Shown here: piece after piece, positions 34,861-43,018 of the stretch
How the letters are laid out: each line of letters opens with the position of its first letter
Position numbering within the stretch: the stretch's first letter is position 1
Source: Paenibacillus luteus
GTDB lineage: Bacteria > Bacillota > Bacilli > Paenibacillales > Paenibacillaceae
Length of the DNA stretch: 44,905 nt
NCBI RefSeq assembly: GCF_006542765.1
Contig: NZ_SKCD01000037.1
Coordinates: 1 to 44,905, forward strand
Reading direction: 5' to 3'
The notes under the pieces: model-generated
Database searches by the model: none
Told to the model about the DNA's origin: nothing
Seen by the model: only the letters and a program-made list of their open reading frames with translations
Translations under genes and position numbers: made by a program

Positions 34861-36651
34861 CACGTCGTGCTCAAGAGCAAGTGATGCATAGTAGGAGATC
34901 AGCTGCAGTGGTATTACGGACAATGCTGGCGACAGGATTGGAAGAGTCTTCGGAATCGCAAACAGCTCATCGACAGATTTCGCTACCTCTTCTTGCGAGC
35001 CTTCGTTCACTATGCCAAGAACGTGTGCGCCGCGCGCTTTCACTTCTTTAATGTTGCTAAGCGTTTTCTCGTAAAGCTCTTCCTGGGTTACTAAAGCGAT
35101 AACCGGAATGCCGTCCTCGATCAGTGCTAGCGTACCGTGCTTCAATTCGCCTGCCGCGTAAGCCTCGGAGTGGATGTACGAAATCTCCTTCAGCTTGAGC
35201 GAGCCTTCCTGTGCGACAGCATAATCTACGCCGCGACCAATGAAGAACAAGTGTTTGTGGCTAGAAATGGATTCAGCAACCTGCTTAAGCACATACGCTT
35301 GCTGCAAAATATGCTCTACTTGCTCAGGTAGCTTATGCATAGCTACAATAACTTCTTCGATATACGCTGCATCTTTTGTCTCCAGTGTTCCTGCAAGATG
35401 CAAGCCGAAGAGATAGAACGCAATCAGCTGCGAAGTGTAAGCTTTTGTCGAAGCTACCGCAATTTCAAGACCTGCCCAAGTAATTAGCACATGGTCCGCT
35501 TCACGGGCAACAGAGCTGCCGACAACGTTGGTAATGGCAAGCACGCGAGCGCCGTTGCGCTGTGCTTCACGAAGAGCCGCGAGCGTATCTGCTGTTTCGC
35601 CTGATTGGCTAACAACGATAACAAGCGTATCCGGCGTGATGATCGGTGAACGGTAACGGTACTCCGATGCCACGTCCGTCTCTACCGGGATTCGTGCAAG
35701 TGATTCAATGACCGATTTGCCGACAAGCCCAGCATGGAATGCCGTACCGCAAGCCACGATGTGGACTTTGCGAATCGATTTAATATATTCAGCTGTCATA
35801 CCCAGCTCTTTTAAGTCAACGGATTTGCCGTCTTCGGAAATACGACTCATCATCGTGTCGCGGTAAGCCTTTGGCTGCTCATGAATTTCCTTCAGCATGA
35901 AGTGATCAAATCCGGCTTTCTCTGCGGTTACCAGATCCCAATCGACATGGAATATTTCCTTGGAAATACTTTCGCCTTCAGTCGTCATCACTTCGACAGC
36001 ATCACGTGTCAAGATCGCCATTTCGCCGTCGTTCAAAATGTACACATTGCGAGTATGCTCCAAAATTGCCGGAATATCCGAGCCAATGAAGTTTTCGCCT
36101 TCGCCAACGCCGATAACCAGCGGGCTTGCAAAACGTACCGCTACCAGGCGGTCCGGTTCAAACTCAGTCAATACGCCAAGCGCGAACGCTCCACGCATAC
36201 GTTTCACTGCGCGTTGTACCGCTTCAACGATATTGCCGTCATACTCGTCTGCGATCAGATGGGAAATGACTTCCGTGTCGGTCTCTGATACGAATATATG
36301 TCCCTTCGTCACCAGCTCTTCCTTCAGGTTCAGGTAGTTCTCAACGATTCCGTTGTGAACGACCGAGAACTTCGCCGTGTTGTCCGTATGCGGATGCGAG
36401 TTCACGTCTGATGGTTTGCCATGCGTTGCCCAGCGAGTATGGCCGATGCCGACAGAGCCTTCAAGCGGCTCTTCGCGCAGCAAGCCTTCAAGATTCGCCA
36501 AACGACCCTTCGACTTTGTAATTTCAAGCCCGTTCTTCGTGAAGACAGCGATACCGGCGGAGTCATAACCCCGGTACTCCAGCTTCTTCAATCCTTCGAG
36601 CAAAATGTCCTGCGAGTCGCGTTTACCAATATATCCTACAATTCCACACAT
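34819..36651 (-). CDS. glmS: Glutamine-fructose-6-phosphate aminotransferase (GlmS)
   Basis: 610 residues. It makes glucosamine-6-phosphate from fructose-6-phosphate and glutamine, the first step to UDP-GlcNAc and peptidoglycan. The N-terminal Ntn glutaminase uses C2 as nucleophile (MCGIVGYIGK) with HTRWATHGKPSDVNSHPH. Two SIS isomerase domains follow (~285-610; VSQSGETADTLAAL, STKAYTSQ). The C-terminus VDKPRNLAKSVTVE is the attTn7 recognition sequence. GGAGG precedes the ATG. Expression should be controlled by the glmS ribozyme in the leader. No terminator exists between its stop codon and the transposon. Confidence 0.98.
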   Translation of the reverse strand: MCGIVGYIGKRDSQDILLEGLKKLEYRGYDSAGIAVFTKNGLEITKSKGRLANLEGLLREEPLEGSVGIGHTRWATHGKPSDVNSHPHTDNTAKFSVVHNGIVENYLNLKEELVTKGHIFVSETDTEVISHLIADEYDGNIVEAVQRAVKRMRGAFALGVLTEFEPDRLVAVRFASPLVIGVGEGENFIGSDIPAILEHTRNVYILNDGEMAILTRDAVEVMTTEGESISKEIFHVDWDLVTAEKAGFDHFMLKEIHEQPKAYRDTMMSRISEDGKSVDLKELGMTAEYIKSIRKVHIVACGTAFHAGLVGKSVIESLARIPVETDVASEYRYRSPIITPDTLVIVVSQSGETADTLAALREAQRNGARVLAITNVVGSSVAREADHVLITWAGLEIAVASTKAYTSQLIAFYLFGLHLAGTLETKDAAYIEEVIVAMHKLPEQVEHILQQAYVLKQVAESISSHKHLFFIGRGVDYAVAQEGSLKLKEISYIHSEAYAAGELKHGTLALIEDGIPVIALVTQEELYEKTLSNIKEVKARGAHVLGIVNEGSQEEVAKSVDELFAIPKTLPILSPALSVIPLQLISYYASLALEHDVDKPRNLAKSVTVE

Positions 36652-36859
36652 AATTTAATAGGCCTCCGATTAGGTTATTTTCCCGCCCAAACCGGATGCC
36701 TGCCAATGCGTGGCACAGGCAATATGAAGTTGTCACAAAGTAATCCCAATTATTGCGGAAAATGTAACCCCTCTGCCCATGCCCACCCATTGGTGGCATC
36801 TTGGACATACGGGAGAATGAATCATATACGAAGCCTGCCGCACGATTGTATGACCGGTC

Positions 36860-37024
36860 GCCCGGCCGTTTTACGTAACGGCTTTCGGTTGGCTTATAAT
36901 ACCGGAAGGTCCCCGCCGAATGTTTCGAACACCTTCACCTCGTCAGCTTCCCGTATGAACACCCGCTTCAAGCTCAATATTCCAAGCTCTACAACGAATC
37001 ATTCATCACGCAAGCTCTGGCGCT
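36860..37024 (-). ncRNA. glmS ribozyme (glucosamine-6-phosphate-activated)
   Basis: On the minus strand: TTAA/GCGCCAGAGCTTG at the cleavage point (cut between 37024 and 37023), then a variable P2 region, then the conserved core AAGCTGACGAGGTGAAGGTG, TTCGAAACATTCGGCGGGG, ACCTTCCGG, followed by a P4-like hairpin (GCCGTT ACG TAAAACGGC). These match the family's invariant GACGAGG...UCGA...UUCGGCGG...CCGG. The RNA cuts itself when GlcN6P binds, and the downstream glmS mRNA is then degraded: product feedback on glmS. Confidence 0.93.
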
Positions 37025-37138
37025 TAACTTGCTTAAATAACCTCAATCCTCGCTTTCCTTCTTGAATCACACTACCTATCATATTCATTTTCAGCAAACT
37101 GTGCAACCACTGTGTGAAAATATCCACAAGTATCTTCC

Positions 37139-37187
37139 AAAATAAGGAGCCGAAAGCCAGCCTTCTACACGATCTGACAGGCTTTCG
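37139..37187 (-). terminator. Terminator of the cdaA-cdaR-glmM operon
   Basis: CGAAAGCC / GGCTTTCG stem with a ~21-nt internal region, then CTCCTTATTTTGG on the minus strand just after the glmM stop. Confidence 0.6.
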
Positions 37188-37205
37188 ACAGCATCCTCAC
37201 AATGC

Positions 37206-38546
37206 TTAACCTAGCTCACTTTTGACGACGTCAGCGATTTGATCCACATAGGCCTCGACTTGTTCCTTCTCAGGACCTTCCGCCATGACCCGGATCAACG
37301 ATTCCGTACCCGATGGACGGACAAGAACGCGGCCGTTGTCGCCCAGCTCAAGCTCTACGCGCTTTACTGCTTCTTCGATAGCCGTATTGCCTTGGTACAA
37401 GCTCTTGTCGGCTACACGCACGTTAACGAGCTTTTGCGGGTACTTGCGCATTAGCCCTTTCAGCTCGCTAAGCTTCTTGCCTGAAGCAGCAAGCGTATCC
37501 ACCAGCTGAAGCGCCGTAAGGATGCCGTCGCCTGTCGTAATATGATCCAGGAAAATAACATGGCCGGATTGCTCGCCTCCTAAGTTGAAGCCGCCGCGAC
37601 GCATTTCTTCCATCACGTAACGGTCGCCTACAGCCGTTTGTGCGGTTTTCAGGCCGATACGCTCAGCGCCCTTGAAGAACCCGATATTAGCCATCACCGT
37701 GGTCACAATCGTATCTTCCTTCAGCTTGCCTGCGCGTTTCATCGCATCACCGATAATGCACAGAATGAAGTCTCCGTCCACTTCGTCGCCCTTCTCGTCA
37801 ATCGCAATAAGACGATCCGCATCCCCGTCAAAAGAAAGGCCGAGATCCGCGCCGTGCTGCAATACCTGCTCACGCAAATATTCCGGATGCGTCGAGCCTA
37901 CGCCCGCATTGATATTCAAGCCGTCTGGCTCAGCGCCAACGGTAATAATATTCGCGCCAAGCTCGCGGAATACGGATGGAGCAAGCTCATAGGCAGAGCC
38001 GTTTGCGCAGTCGAGTACGATTTTCAAAGCGCTGAACTCGCCTTTAATCGTCGTTTTCAAATAATCCAGGTAACGCTGCTTCGCGCCTTTATCGCTTGAT
38101 ACCGCTCCGATATCGCCGCCCTCAGGACGTGGCAATTCATCTGTGTCGGCATCGATCAACTGCTCGATTTCGAGCTCGGTATCATCCGATAATTTAAAGC
38201 CGTCGCCGGCAAAAAACTTAATGCCGTTATCCTCTACAGGATTGTGCGAAGCCGAGATCATAACGCCAGCATCGGCGTTCAATTCGCGCGTAATGTAAGC
38301 CACCGCAGGTGTCGATACGACGCCAAGGCGAACTACGCTTGCGCCAATGGACAGCAAACCCGCGATCAGCGCAGACTCCAGCATTGGCCCCGAAATTCGT
38401 GTATCAAGCCCAATGACCACCTTTGGTTTTTTGGCTTGACGCGTCAAGACATAGCCGCCGCAGCGGCCGATTTTGTAAGCTAGCTCCGGTGTAAGCTCGC
38501 GATTGGCTACGCCACGTACACCGTCTGTTCCGAAATATTTCCCCAT
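37206..38546 (-). CDS. glmM: Phosphoglucosamine mutase (GlmM)
   Basis: 446 residues. It converts glucosamine-6-phosphate to glucosamine-1-phosphate in UDP-GlcNAc synthesis. Phosphoserine S100 in the motif MISASHNPVEDNGIKFF, metal loop SFDGDADRLIAID, sugar-binding GGEQSGH, phosphate-binding VRPSGTESLIRVMAEGP at the C-terminus. All four alpha-D-phosphohexomutase domains are complete. The start has AAAGGAG. It is third in the operon with cdaA and cdaR; GlmM is known to bind and inhibit CdaA in relatives. Confidence 0.97.
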   Translation of the reverse strand: MGKYFGTDGVRGVANRELTPELAYKIGRCGGYVLTRQAKKPKVVIGLDTRISGPMLESALIAGLLSIGASVVRLGVVSTPAVAYITRELNADAGVMISASHNPVEDNGIKFFAGDGFKLSDDTELEIEQLIDADTDELPRPEGGDIGAVSSDKGAKQRYLDYLKTTIKGEFSALKIVLDCANGSAYELAPSVFRELGANIITVGAEPDGLNINAGVGSTHPEYLREQVLQHGADLGLSFDGDADRLIAIDEKGDEVDGDFILCIIGDAMKRAGKLKEDTIVTTVMANIGFFKGAERIGLKTAQTAVGDRYVMEEMRRGGFNLGGEQSGHVIFLDHITTGDGILTALQLVDTLAASGKKLSELKGLMRKYPQKLVNVRVADKSLYQGNTAIEEAVKRVELELGDNGRVLVRPSGTESLIRVMAEGPEKEQVEAYVDQIADVVKSELG

Positions 38547-38629
38547 AATAGATAATGCTCCTTTGTTATATGCTGCAATCGTCGTTTTTTGTTAGTTGTT
38601 CCTGTTCCATATTCATTTGATTTACACCC

Positions 38630-40024
38630 TTATGCTCCGCTAGTTGCATTGCCACCACTGTTTCCGTTACCGCTCCCATCAGTGGTAGCCGGGCTTGGTG
38701 TTGGCGTAGGGGTTGGCGTTTCCTCTGTCGGGGTTCCCCCGACCTCCTCGGTTTCTTCCCCATCCGTGCCGCCAGCAGCTTCATCCGCTACAATTTCAAT
38801 CGAAACCGTAAGCGTCTGCCCCTCTGCAAGCACAGTCTGTACGTAGGATGGCACATCCACCTGCAGCGTCACCTCATGCAAGCCCGGTGCAAGCCCCTCT
38901 AAGTTAGCAATGATGCTGATCGCTTCTGCCTTAAGCGCAGACAAGACCGATTCCGCACCGCTCACAGTCAAATTAAACTTACCGTCCGCAGGCGTGCGAA
39001 CTGTCGCAGAGGTCCCGCTCGCAAGTCCTTCAATGGTGATTGGCATGCCGGTAAAGGTTTTTGTAATATTCGGCGCCACGACAACCTCAAGCGTCACCTC
39101 GCCTGGATCAATCGACTTGATGCCGTCAATGGACTCGGTCTTCGCCTGTATACTGCCGGACTGTTTCACCTTTGAGAGATCCAGCACGACCCCATCATAG
39201 ACTTGAAGCCCGTCTAACGTCTTCTGATCGCCATATACGGTAACCTGATCAATCGTCGGCTTAACCGACACCAGACTTAATCCCTCCGGCAGCGTGCCCG
39301 TGTAGCGCACCTGAAGAGGCAGCTTCTTGAACGGAGGCGTAATCTTGACTTCCACATGTACGGTAGACGGAGAGATCATTGCGTTCGTCATTTCAATGCC
39401 GTCTGTATCATATACGATAACTTTTGCTTTTTTGTTCACAATTGTTTTATCTGCGCCTTCGACGTCTACCTCAGTCGTTACAAGCCCAACTCGGCTCATA
39501 TCATCCTTCGGCAGCGTAACCTGTACGGCATCTGTAGGCGATACCACGCTTGCAGCTCCTAGGACATAGCCGTCTGCCGGCTTGCCTTCGGTTACGACCT
39601 GCAGCTCGAAAGGCTTGGTCAAAATCTCCTCAATTTGCACCGTTACGGTCCTTGGTGACATTTTTACCAGCAGAATCCCCTTAGGCAGGTCTACGGTAAG
39701 CGGCAATTCCTGAATGCCGGGCTTCACGCCCTTTAAGTCCACCTTCACGACATAATCATCGGTGGAGGAGGCCTTAAGCAGATCAGTAAGCCTGCCCTGT
39801 ACGTCGAGCCGAACGACGGTAGGCTCCATGGCCGTTAGCACATATTTTTTGGTATCGAGACCATCCGGCGTAATGACAGAGGCCTCAATCGTCTTCGTAT
39901 CAATATTTGTAGTCATCGTCTGCGGCGACGTATCCGGATCAATATGTACAACCGCCCATAGCAGCAGCCCGACAATAATTGAAATAATTTTCAGCGAGGT
40001 AGGATGGCTTAGCCACTTATCCAT
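38630..40024 (-). CDS. cdaR: YbbR-domain regulator of CdaA (CdaR)
   Basis: 464 residues from the ATG at 40024 (AAGGAGG upstream); the longer open frame would only read through cdaA sequence. One N-terminal TM helix (~10-28), then four extracytoplasmic YbbR repeats (~45-400), each with strands like VTVQIEEI and VTLEVVVAP, then a Pro/Thr/Gly/Asn-rich tail (TPTPTPSPATTDGSGNG). CdaR modulates the diadenylate cyclase CdaA. It overlaps the end of cdaA by 8 bp, so translation is coupled. The low-complexity tail is unusual and may span the cell wall. Confidence 0.93.
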   Translation of the reverse strand: MDKWLSHPTSLKIISIIVGLLLWAVVHIDPDTSPQTMTTNIDTKTIEASVITPDGLDTKKYVLTAMEPTVVRLDVQGRLTDLLKASSTDDYVVKVDLKGVKPGIQELPLTVDLPKGILLVKMSPRTVTVQIEEILTKPFELQVVTEGKPADGYVLGAASVVSPTDAVQVTLPKDDMSRVGLVTTEVDVEGADKTIVNKKAKVIVYDTDGIEMTNAMISPSTVHVEVKITPPFKKLPLQVRYTGTLPEGLSLVSVKPTIDQVTVYGDQKTLDGLQVYDGVVLDLSKVKQSGSIQAKTESIDGIKSIDPGEVTLEVVVAPNITKTFTGMPITIEGLASGTSATVRTPADGKFNLTVSGAESVLSALKAEAISIIANLEGLAPGLHEVTLQVDVPSYVQTVLAEGQTLTVSIEIVADEAAGGTDGEETEEVGGTPTEETPTPTPTPSPATTDGSGNGNSGGNATSGA

Positions 40025-40859
40025 CTTGGCCTCCTTTCCGCTTCCAAAGCGACGATATCGTCGCACGTTCCTTGGTGCGCCCATTCGTCTTCGGCGTCAG
40101 CTCATCAAAGAGCTTCGAAATTAGGGATTCCTCGTTGATATCCCGGACAATCATGCCTCCGAGCGAAAGAGATATTTGTCCAGTTTCTTCCGACACGGTG
40201 ACGGATATGGCATCCGTGACCTCACTTACGCCAATCGCCGCGCGGTGGCGCGTTCCCAGCTCCTTGCTGATAAAAGGATTTTCGGACAGCGGCAAATAGC
40301 AGCCTGCTGCCATAATCTGATTCGAGCGGATGATGACCGCACCGTCATGAAGCGGCGTGTTCGGCGTAAAAATATTAATGAGCAGCTCGGAGGTAATCCG
40401 CGATTCCATCCGAATGCCCGATTCGATGAGCTCGCTTAGGCCCGTTGTGCGCTCGAATACGATTAACGCTCCGATTTTGCGTTCTGCCATAAAACGGACA
40501 GCTTTAATCACGCCGTCTATTTGCTCATTAACGACATCCCGATCAAGCGAATATGACCTCGCAAAAAGCTTGCCCCGTCCGAGCTGCTCCAGTACTCTTC
40601 TAAGCTCCGGCTGAAAAATAATGAGCACGCTCACGATTCCGAACGTGAACATCTGGTTCATAAGCCACTTCAGCGTGTACAAATTAAACCAAGTGCTCAG
40701 CGCCCATACGGCAACAAGGATAAAGATCCCTTTCAGAAGCTGAACCGCCCGTGTACCGCGCACAAGCAAAATCATTTTATAAATAATATAGCTGACTATG
40801 CCAACATCGATGATGTCCTTTAACCAGTCATGCCAAGTCGAATCCGAAAAATAACTCAT
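40017..40859 (-). CDS. cdaA: Membrane diadenylate cyclase (CdaA), c-di-AMP synthesis
   Basis: 280 residues. Three N-terminal TM helices (~15-33, 42-58, 66-82), then a DAC domain with the hallmark DGA (D172-A174, LHDGAVIIR) and RHR (204-206, LGTRHRAAIGVSE) motifs. It condenses two ATP into c-di-AMP, which governs potassium and osmotic balance and cell-wall homeostasis. First gene of the cdaA-cdaR-glmM operon. The C-terminus KGGQDG overlaps cdaR. Confidence 0.97.
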   Translation of the reverse strand: MSYFSDSTWHDWLKDIIDVGIVSYIIYKMILLVRGTRAVQLLKGIFILVAVWALSTWFNLYTLKWLMNQMFTFGIVSVLIIFQPELRRVLEQLGRGKLFARSYSLDRDVVNEQIDGVIKAVRFMAERKIGALIVFERTTGLSELIESGIRMESRITSELLINIFTPNTPLHDGAVIIRSNQIMAAGCYLPLSENPFISKELGTRHRAAIGVSEVTDAISVTVSEETGQISLSLGGMIVRDINEESLISKLFDELTPKTNGRTKERATISSLWKRKGGQDG

Positions 40860-40953
40860 ATGCCAACCCCCAACAGCTGATCCCCTTATTCTGGTCTATA
40901 CTGGTTTTCAACTTTATTATTTTCTAGATGTGGGATTGGAAATCCTTTTTTTC

Positions 40954-40991
40954 AAAAAAAAATAAAAAATGCCTCCCTGCAAGAGGGAGGC
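40954..40991 (-). terminator. Terminator of the sigW-rsiW operon
   Basis: GCCTCCCT / AGGGAGGC with a 5-nt loop, followed on the minus strand by ATTTTTTATTTTTTTTTG. Very strong; it separates rsiW from cdaA. Confidence 0.92.
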
Positions 40992-40999
40992 AGCCGACA

Positions 41000-41638
41000 T
41001 TAACGAGCATTCCCGCCAAACGTTTGCGTCACTTTGTACCAGAACCAATCGAGCGCTTGATCGATGGTCCGGCTCTGCCCCGCGATATGGCCGGTGGAAG
41101 CCAGATTCAAGGTACCGTCTATAACAGTAACATTCCCATCTACTTCGCCTTTAACCTCGGCTGTTCCATTTTCTACCGTCAGGTTGCCAGTTAAATGGGC
41201 CCCTTCTGGTACGATTACGGTGTTGCCCTCTATAATGACCTGCTGAAGATCCTCGCCCGCGACGATCAACTTGGTGTCCTCTTCCCACATGGTGAAGAAG
41301 CTTCCCAGCATTACGAGTACGAACACCGCAGCAGCGGTTACGCCCGGATAGCGGTAAATAAAGCGTACGATCCGGTTCCGCTGGTTGCTTCGTTTCTTCG
41401 GCAGCTGCTGCATAATGCGTTCCGTCAATTGCTCTGATGCTTTCAGGTCGTAATCCGCGGCAGGCTTAAGCGCTTCTAAAGTCTGGAACGCCGCGGCGTC
41501 CGTCTTCTGGAGCTGTTCAAACCGACTGCGGCAAGCCGGACAGGAGAGCAAATGAGATTTTAACGTAACGATATCTTCACGCGGCAGCTCGCCGTCCAAA
41601 TAGTCATGCATCCATACGATGGCGACGTTGCAATTCAT
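41000..41638 (-). CDS. rsiW: Anti-sigma factor (RsiW-like) with zinc ZAS domain
   Basis: 212 residues. N-terminal zinc-binding anti-sigma domain with H29-x3-C33-x2-C36 (KSHLLSCPACRSRF), one TM helix (~97-117), then an extracytoplasmic part of ~95 residues. It holds SigW inactive until regulated proteolysis at the membrane. The extracellular part is a series of short beta repeats with alternating Gly/Val/Asn (EGNTVIVPEGAHLTGNLTVE, GEVDGNVTVIDGTLNL), similar to bactofilin-like beta-helix rungs, which B. subtilis RsiW does not have as far as I know. It has its own ECF-type promoter. Confidence 0.88.
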   Translation of the reverse strand: MNCNVAIVWMHDYLDGELPREDIVTLKSHLLSCPACRSRFEQLQKTDAAAFQTLEALKPAADYDLKASEQLTERIMQQLPKKRSNQRNRIVRFIYRYPGVTAAAVFVLVMLGSFFTMWEEDTKLIVAGEDLQQVIIEGNTVIVPEGAHLTGNLTVENGTAEVKGEVDGNVTVIDGTLNLASTGHIAGQSRTIDQALDWFWYKVTQTFGGNAR

Positions 41639-41696
41639 AGCAGCCAGTCCTTTCTTTCCATTGCTCGCGCATTAAGTTCTATTCTCGTTATTAGGA

Positions 41697-41722
41697 TACG
41701 TTGCTCGCGAGGGGATGTTTCA
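41697..41722 (-). promoter_or_regulatory. ECF (SigW-type) promoter in front of rsiW
   Basis: TGAAAC (41722-41717), exact 16-bp spacer, CGTA (41700-41697) on the minus strand, 59 bp before the rsiW start and after the sigW stop. This is the B. subtilis SigW consensus. An AT-rich stretch precedes the -35, as is usual. Confidence 0.8.
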
Positions 41723-41846
41723 CTTTTTTTAAAAATGTCGCAACTCACCCTCCCAAGCCCAAAAAAGGTCGCCATTAATCCCTGAAATAAGCCAATGTCC
41801 AAAGCAGACATGGCTTCACTTGTTTATGTTCAGTAAGGAATCTGGG

Positions 41847-42413
41847 TTATAGCTTGTGCTCCAGTTTCTTTCTCAGAAACTCTCTGCCGCGATGCACGCG
41901 GGTCTTAATCGTCGTCACAGGCATGTCCAGCACATCCCCGATCTCCTGCAACGACAAATCCTGCATGTAACGCAGCGTCATCACGCTCTTATACTTTGGC
42001 GGTAGCGAGGCAATCGCCGAATGAATGATCCGCTGGGTATCCGAGAGCAGCAGCTCCGATTCGGGTGTCCGGTTATCACTCGGTATCATGGAATAGCCGT
42101 CCAATCCTTCATGGTCGTTCGATTCGGCATCAAGCGAATAAGTGGGCTTCCGCTTGCGCAGCCGATCAATGCACAAGTTCGTAGCAATTCTGTAGATCCA
42201 TGTCGAAAATTTTAACGTATCATCATACCGATCCAGGTTTTTGTATACGCGAAGGAAGGTGTCCTGAACGACATCCTCCGCCTCCTGGCGGCTGTTTAAC
42301 ATTCGATATGCCATATGAAAGAGCTTATCCTGATAGAGGTCAACAAGCTCAGCAAATGCCTGCTGATCGCCTTTGAGCGCTAACTTCGCCAGGCGTGCTT
42401 CCAATACATTCAC
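41847..42413 (-). CDS. sigW: ECF sigma factor SigW
   Basis: 188 residues, typical for SigW. Sigma region 2 (AEDVVQDTFLRVYKNLDRYD, FSTWIYRIATNLCIDRLRKR) and region 4 (PPKYKSVMTLRYMQDLSLQEI, PVTTIKTRVHRGREFLRKKL). It directs genes for resistance to membrane- and wall-active agents. Start ATG with GGAGTTAAGGTGA. The anti-sigma gene follows after ~210 bp, an unusually long gap for this pair. I found no TGAAAC-N16-CGTA upstream of sigW itself. Confidence 0.95.
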   Translation of the reverse strand: MNVLEARLAKLALKGDQQAFAELVDLYQDKLFHMAYRMLNSRQEAEDVVQDTFLRVYKNLDRYDDTLKFSTWIYRIATNLCIDRLRKRKPTYSLDAESNDHEGLDGYSMIPSDNRTPESELLLSDTQRIIHSAIASLPPKYKSVMTLRYMQDLSLQEIGDVLDMPVTTIKTRVHRGREFLRKKLEHKL

Positions 42414-43018
42414 CTTAACTCCTCCAAACCTTCCGTTCGTTCAACTGACCAGTGTGCCATAGACCATGCATGAGCCGCCGTCCAAAGCTGCAATTACAAT
42501 TAAGAGAAATTGTACGCCAGCAACCGCCCGCTAAGCCTAAGGCAAGTAACCGCAGTGAGCGATGTATCAGCCTTTATCTATGTAAATCTTTAATAGGATT
42601 ATATATGTATTTTCTTTGCCGAGGCATTCACCATATTCATCGTTAACGTCATCAATATTGCCCAGCAATCTTATATAGCAATAGAAAAATCGTAATCGAC
42701 CTGAACTGAAAAAGCAAGGCAATTGAAAAGAAAATGCCAATCTGTAGTAACATATCCCCCAAATTGGAAGACTAACTTACCACGTACAGCCCTAAACCTC
42801 AGTCGCTAGAAATGACGATGCAGGCTCTATTTTCTGGCGTACGTTTCGGATGGCAACCATTTAGCCAATTATATACGTTTAATGTCCGCTCAGCAATCGA
42901 CTTTAGGCTAGTTTCATGCTTCGACTTCCGGCTAGGCTGCATGGATTGTAGATGCCAAAAAAAGCTCAGGCACCTCGCGGCTCCCAAGCTTTTCTCTACA
43001 CTTTGCTGACGCTAGAGA
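42414..43018. other. Intergenic region between sigW and the HtrA-like gene
   Basis: 605 bp. It holds the terminator of the protease gene (42957-42991) and must hold the sigW promoter. I see no PDZ-coding remnant, RNA gene or ECF consensus in it. Confidence 0.55.
42957..42991 (-). terminator. Terminator of the HtrA-like protease gene
   Basis: AAGCTTGGG / paired with CCTGAGCTT on the minus strand (with wobble pairs), followed by seven Ts, ~28 bp past the stop codon. Confidence 0.7.

Larger units (their letters stand above)
36652..37205. other. glmS leader and glmM-glmS intergenic region
   Basis: 554 bp. It holds the glmM terminator (37139-37187), the glmS ribozyme (36860-37024) and ~200 nt between ribozyme and start codon, in which I see no further gene. 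The glmS promoter must lie between 37025 and 37138. Confidence 0.7.

Noticed and set aside
42414..42780. Search for an ECF autoregulatory promoter in front of sigW.
   Set aside because: No TGAAAC-N16-CGTA or one-mismatch version was seen on the minus strand; the only good match is in front of rsiW.
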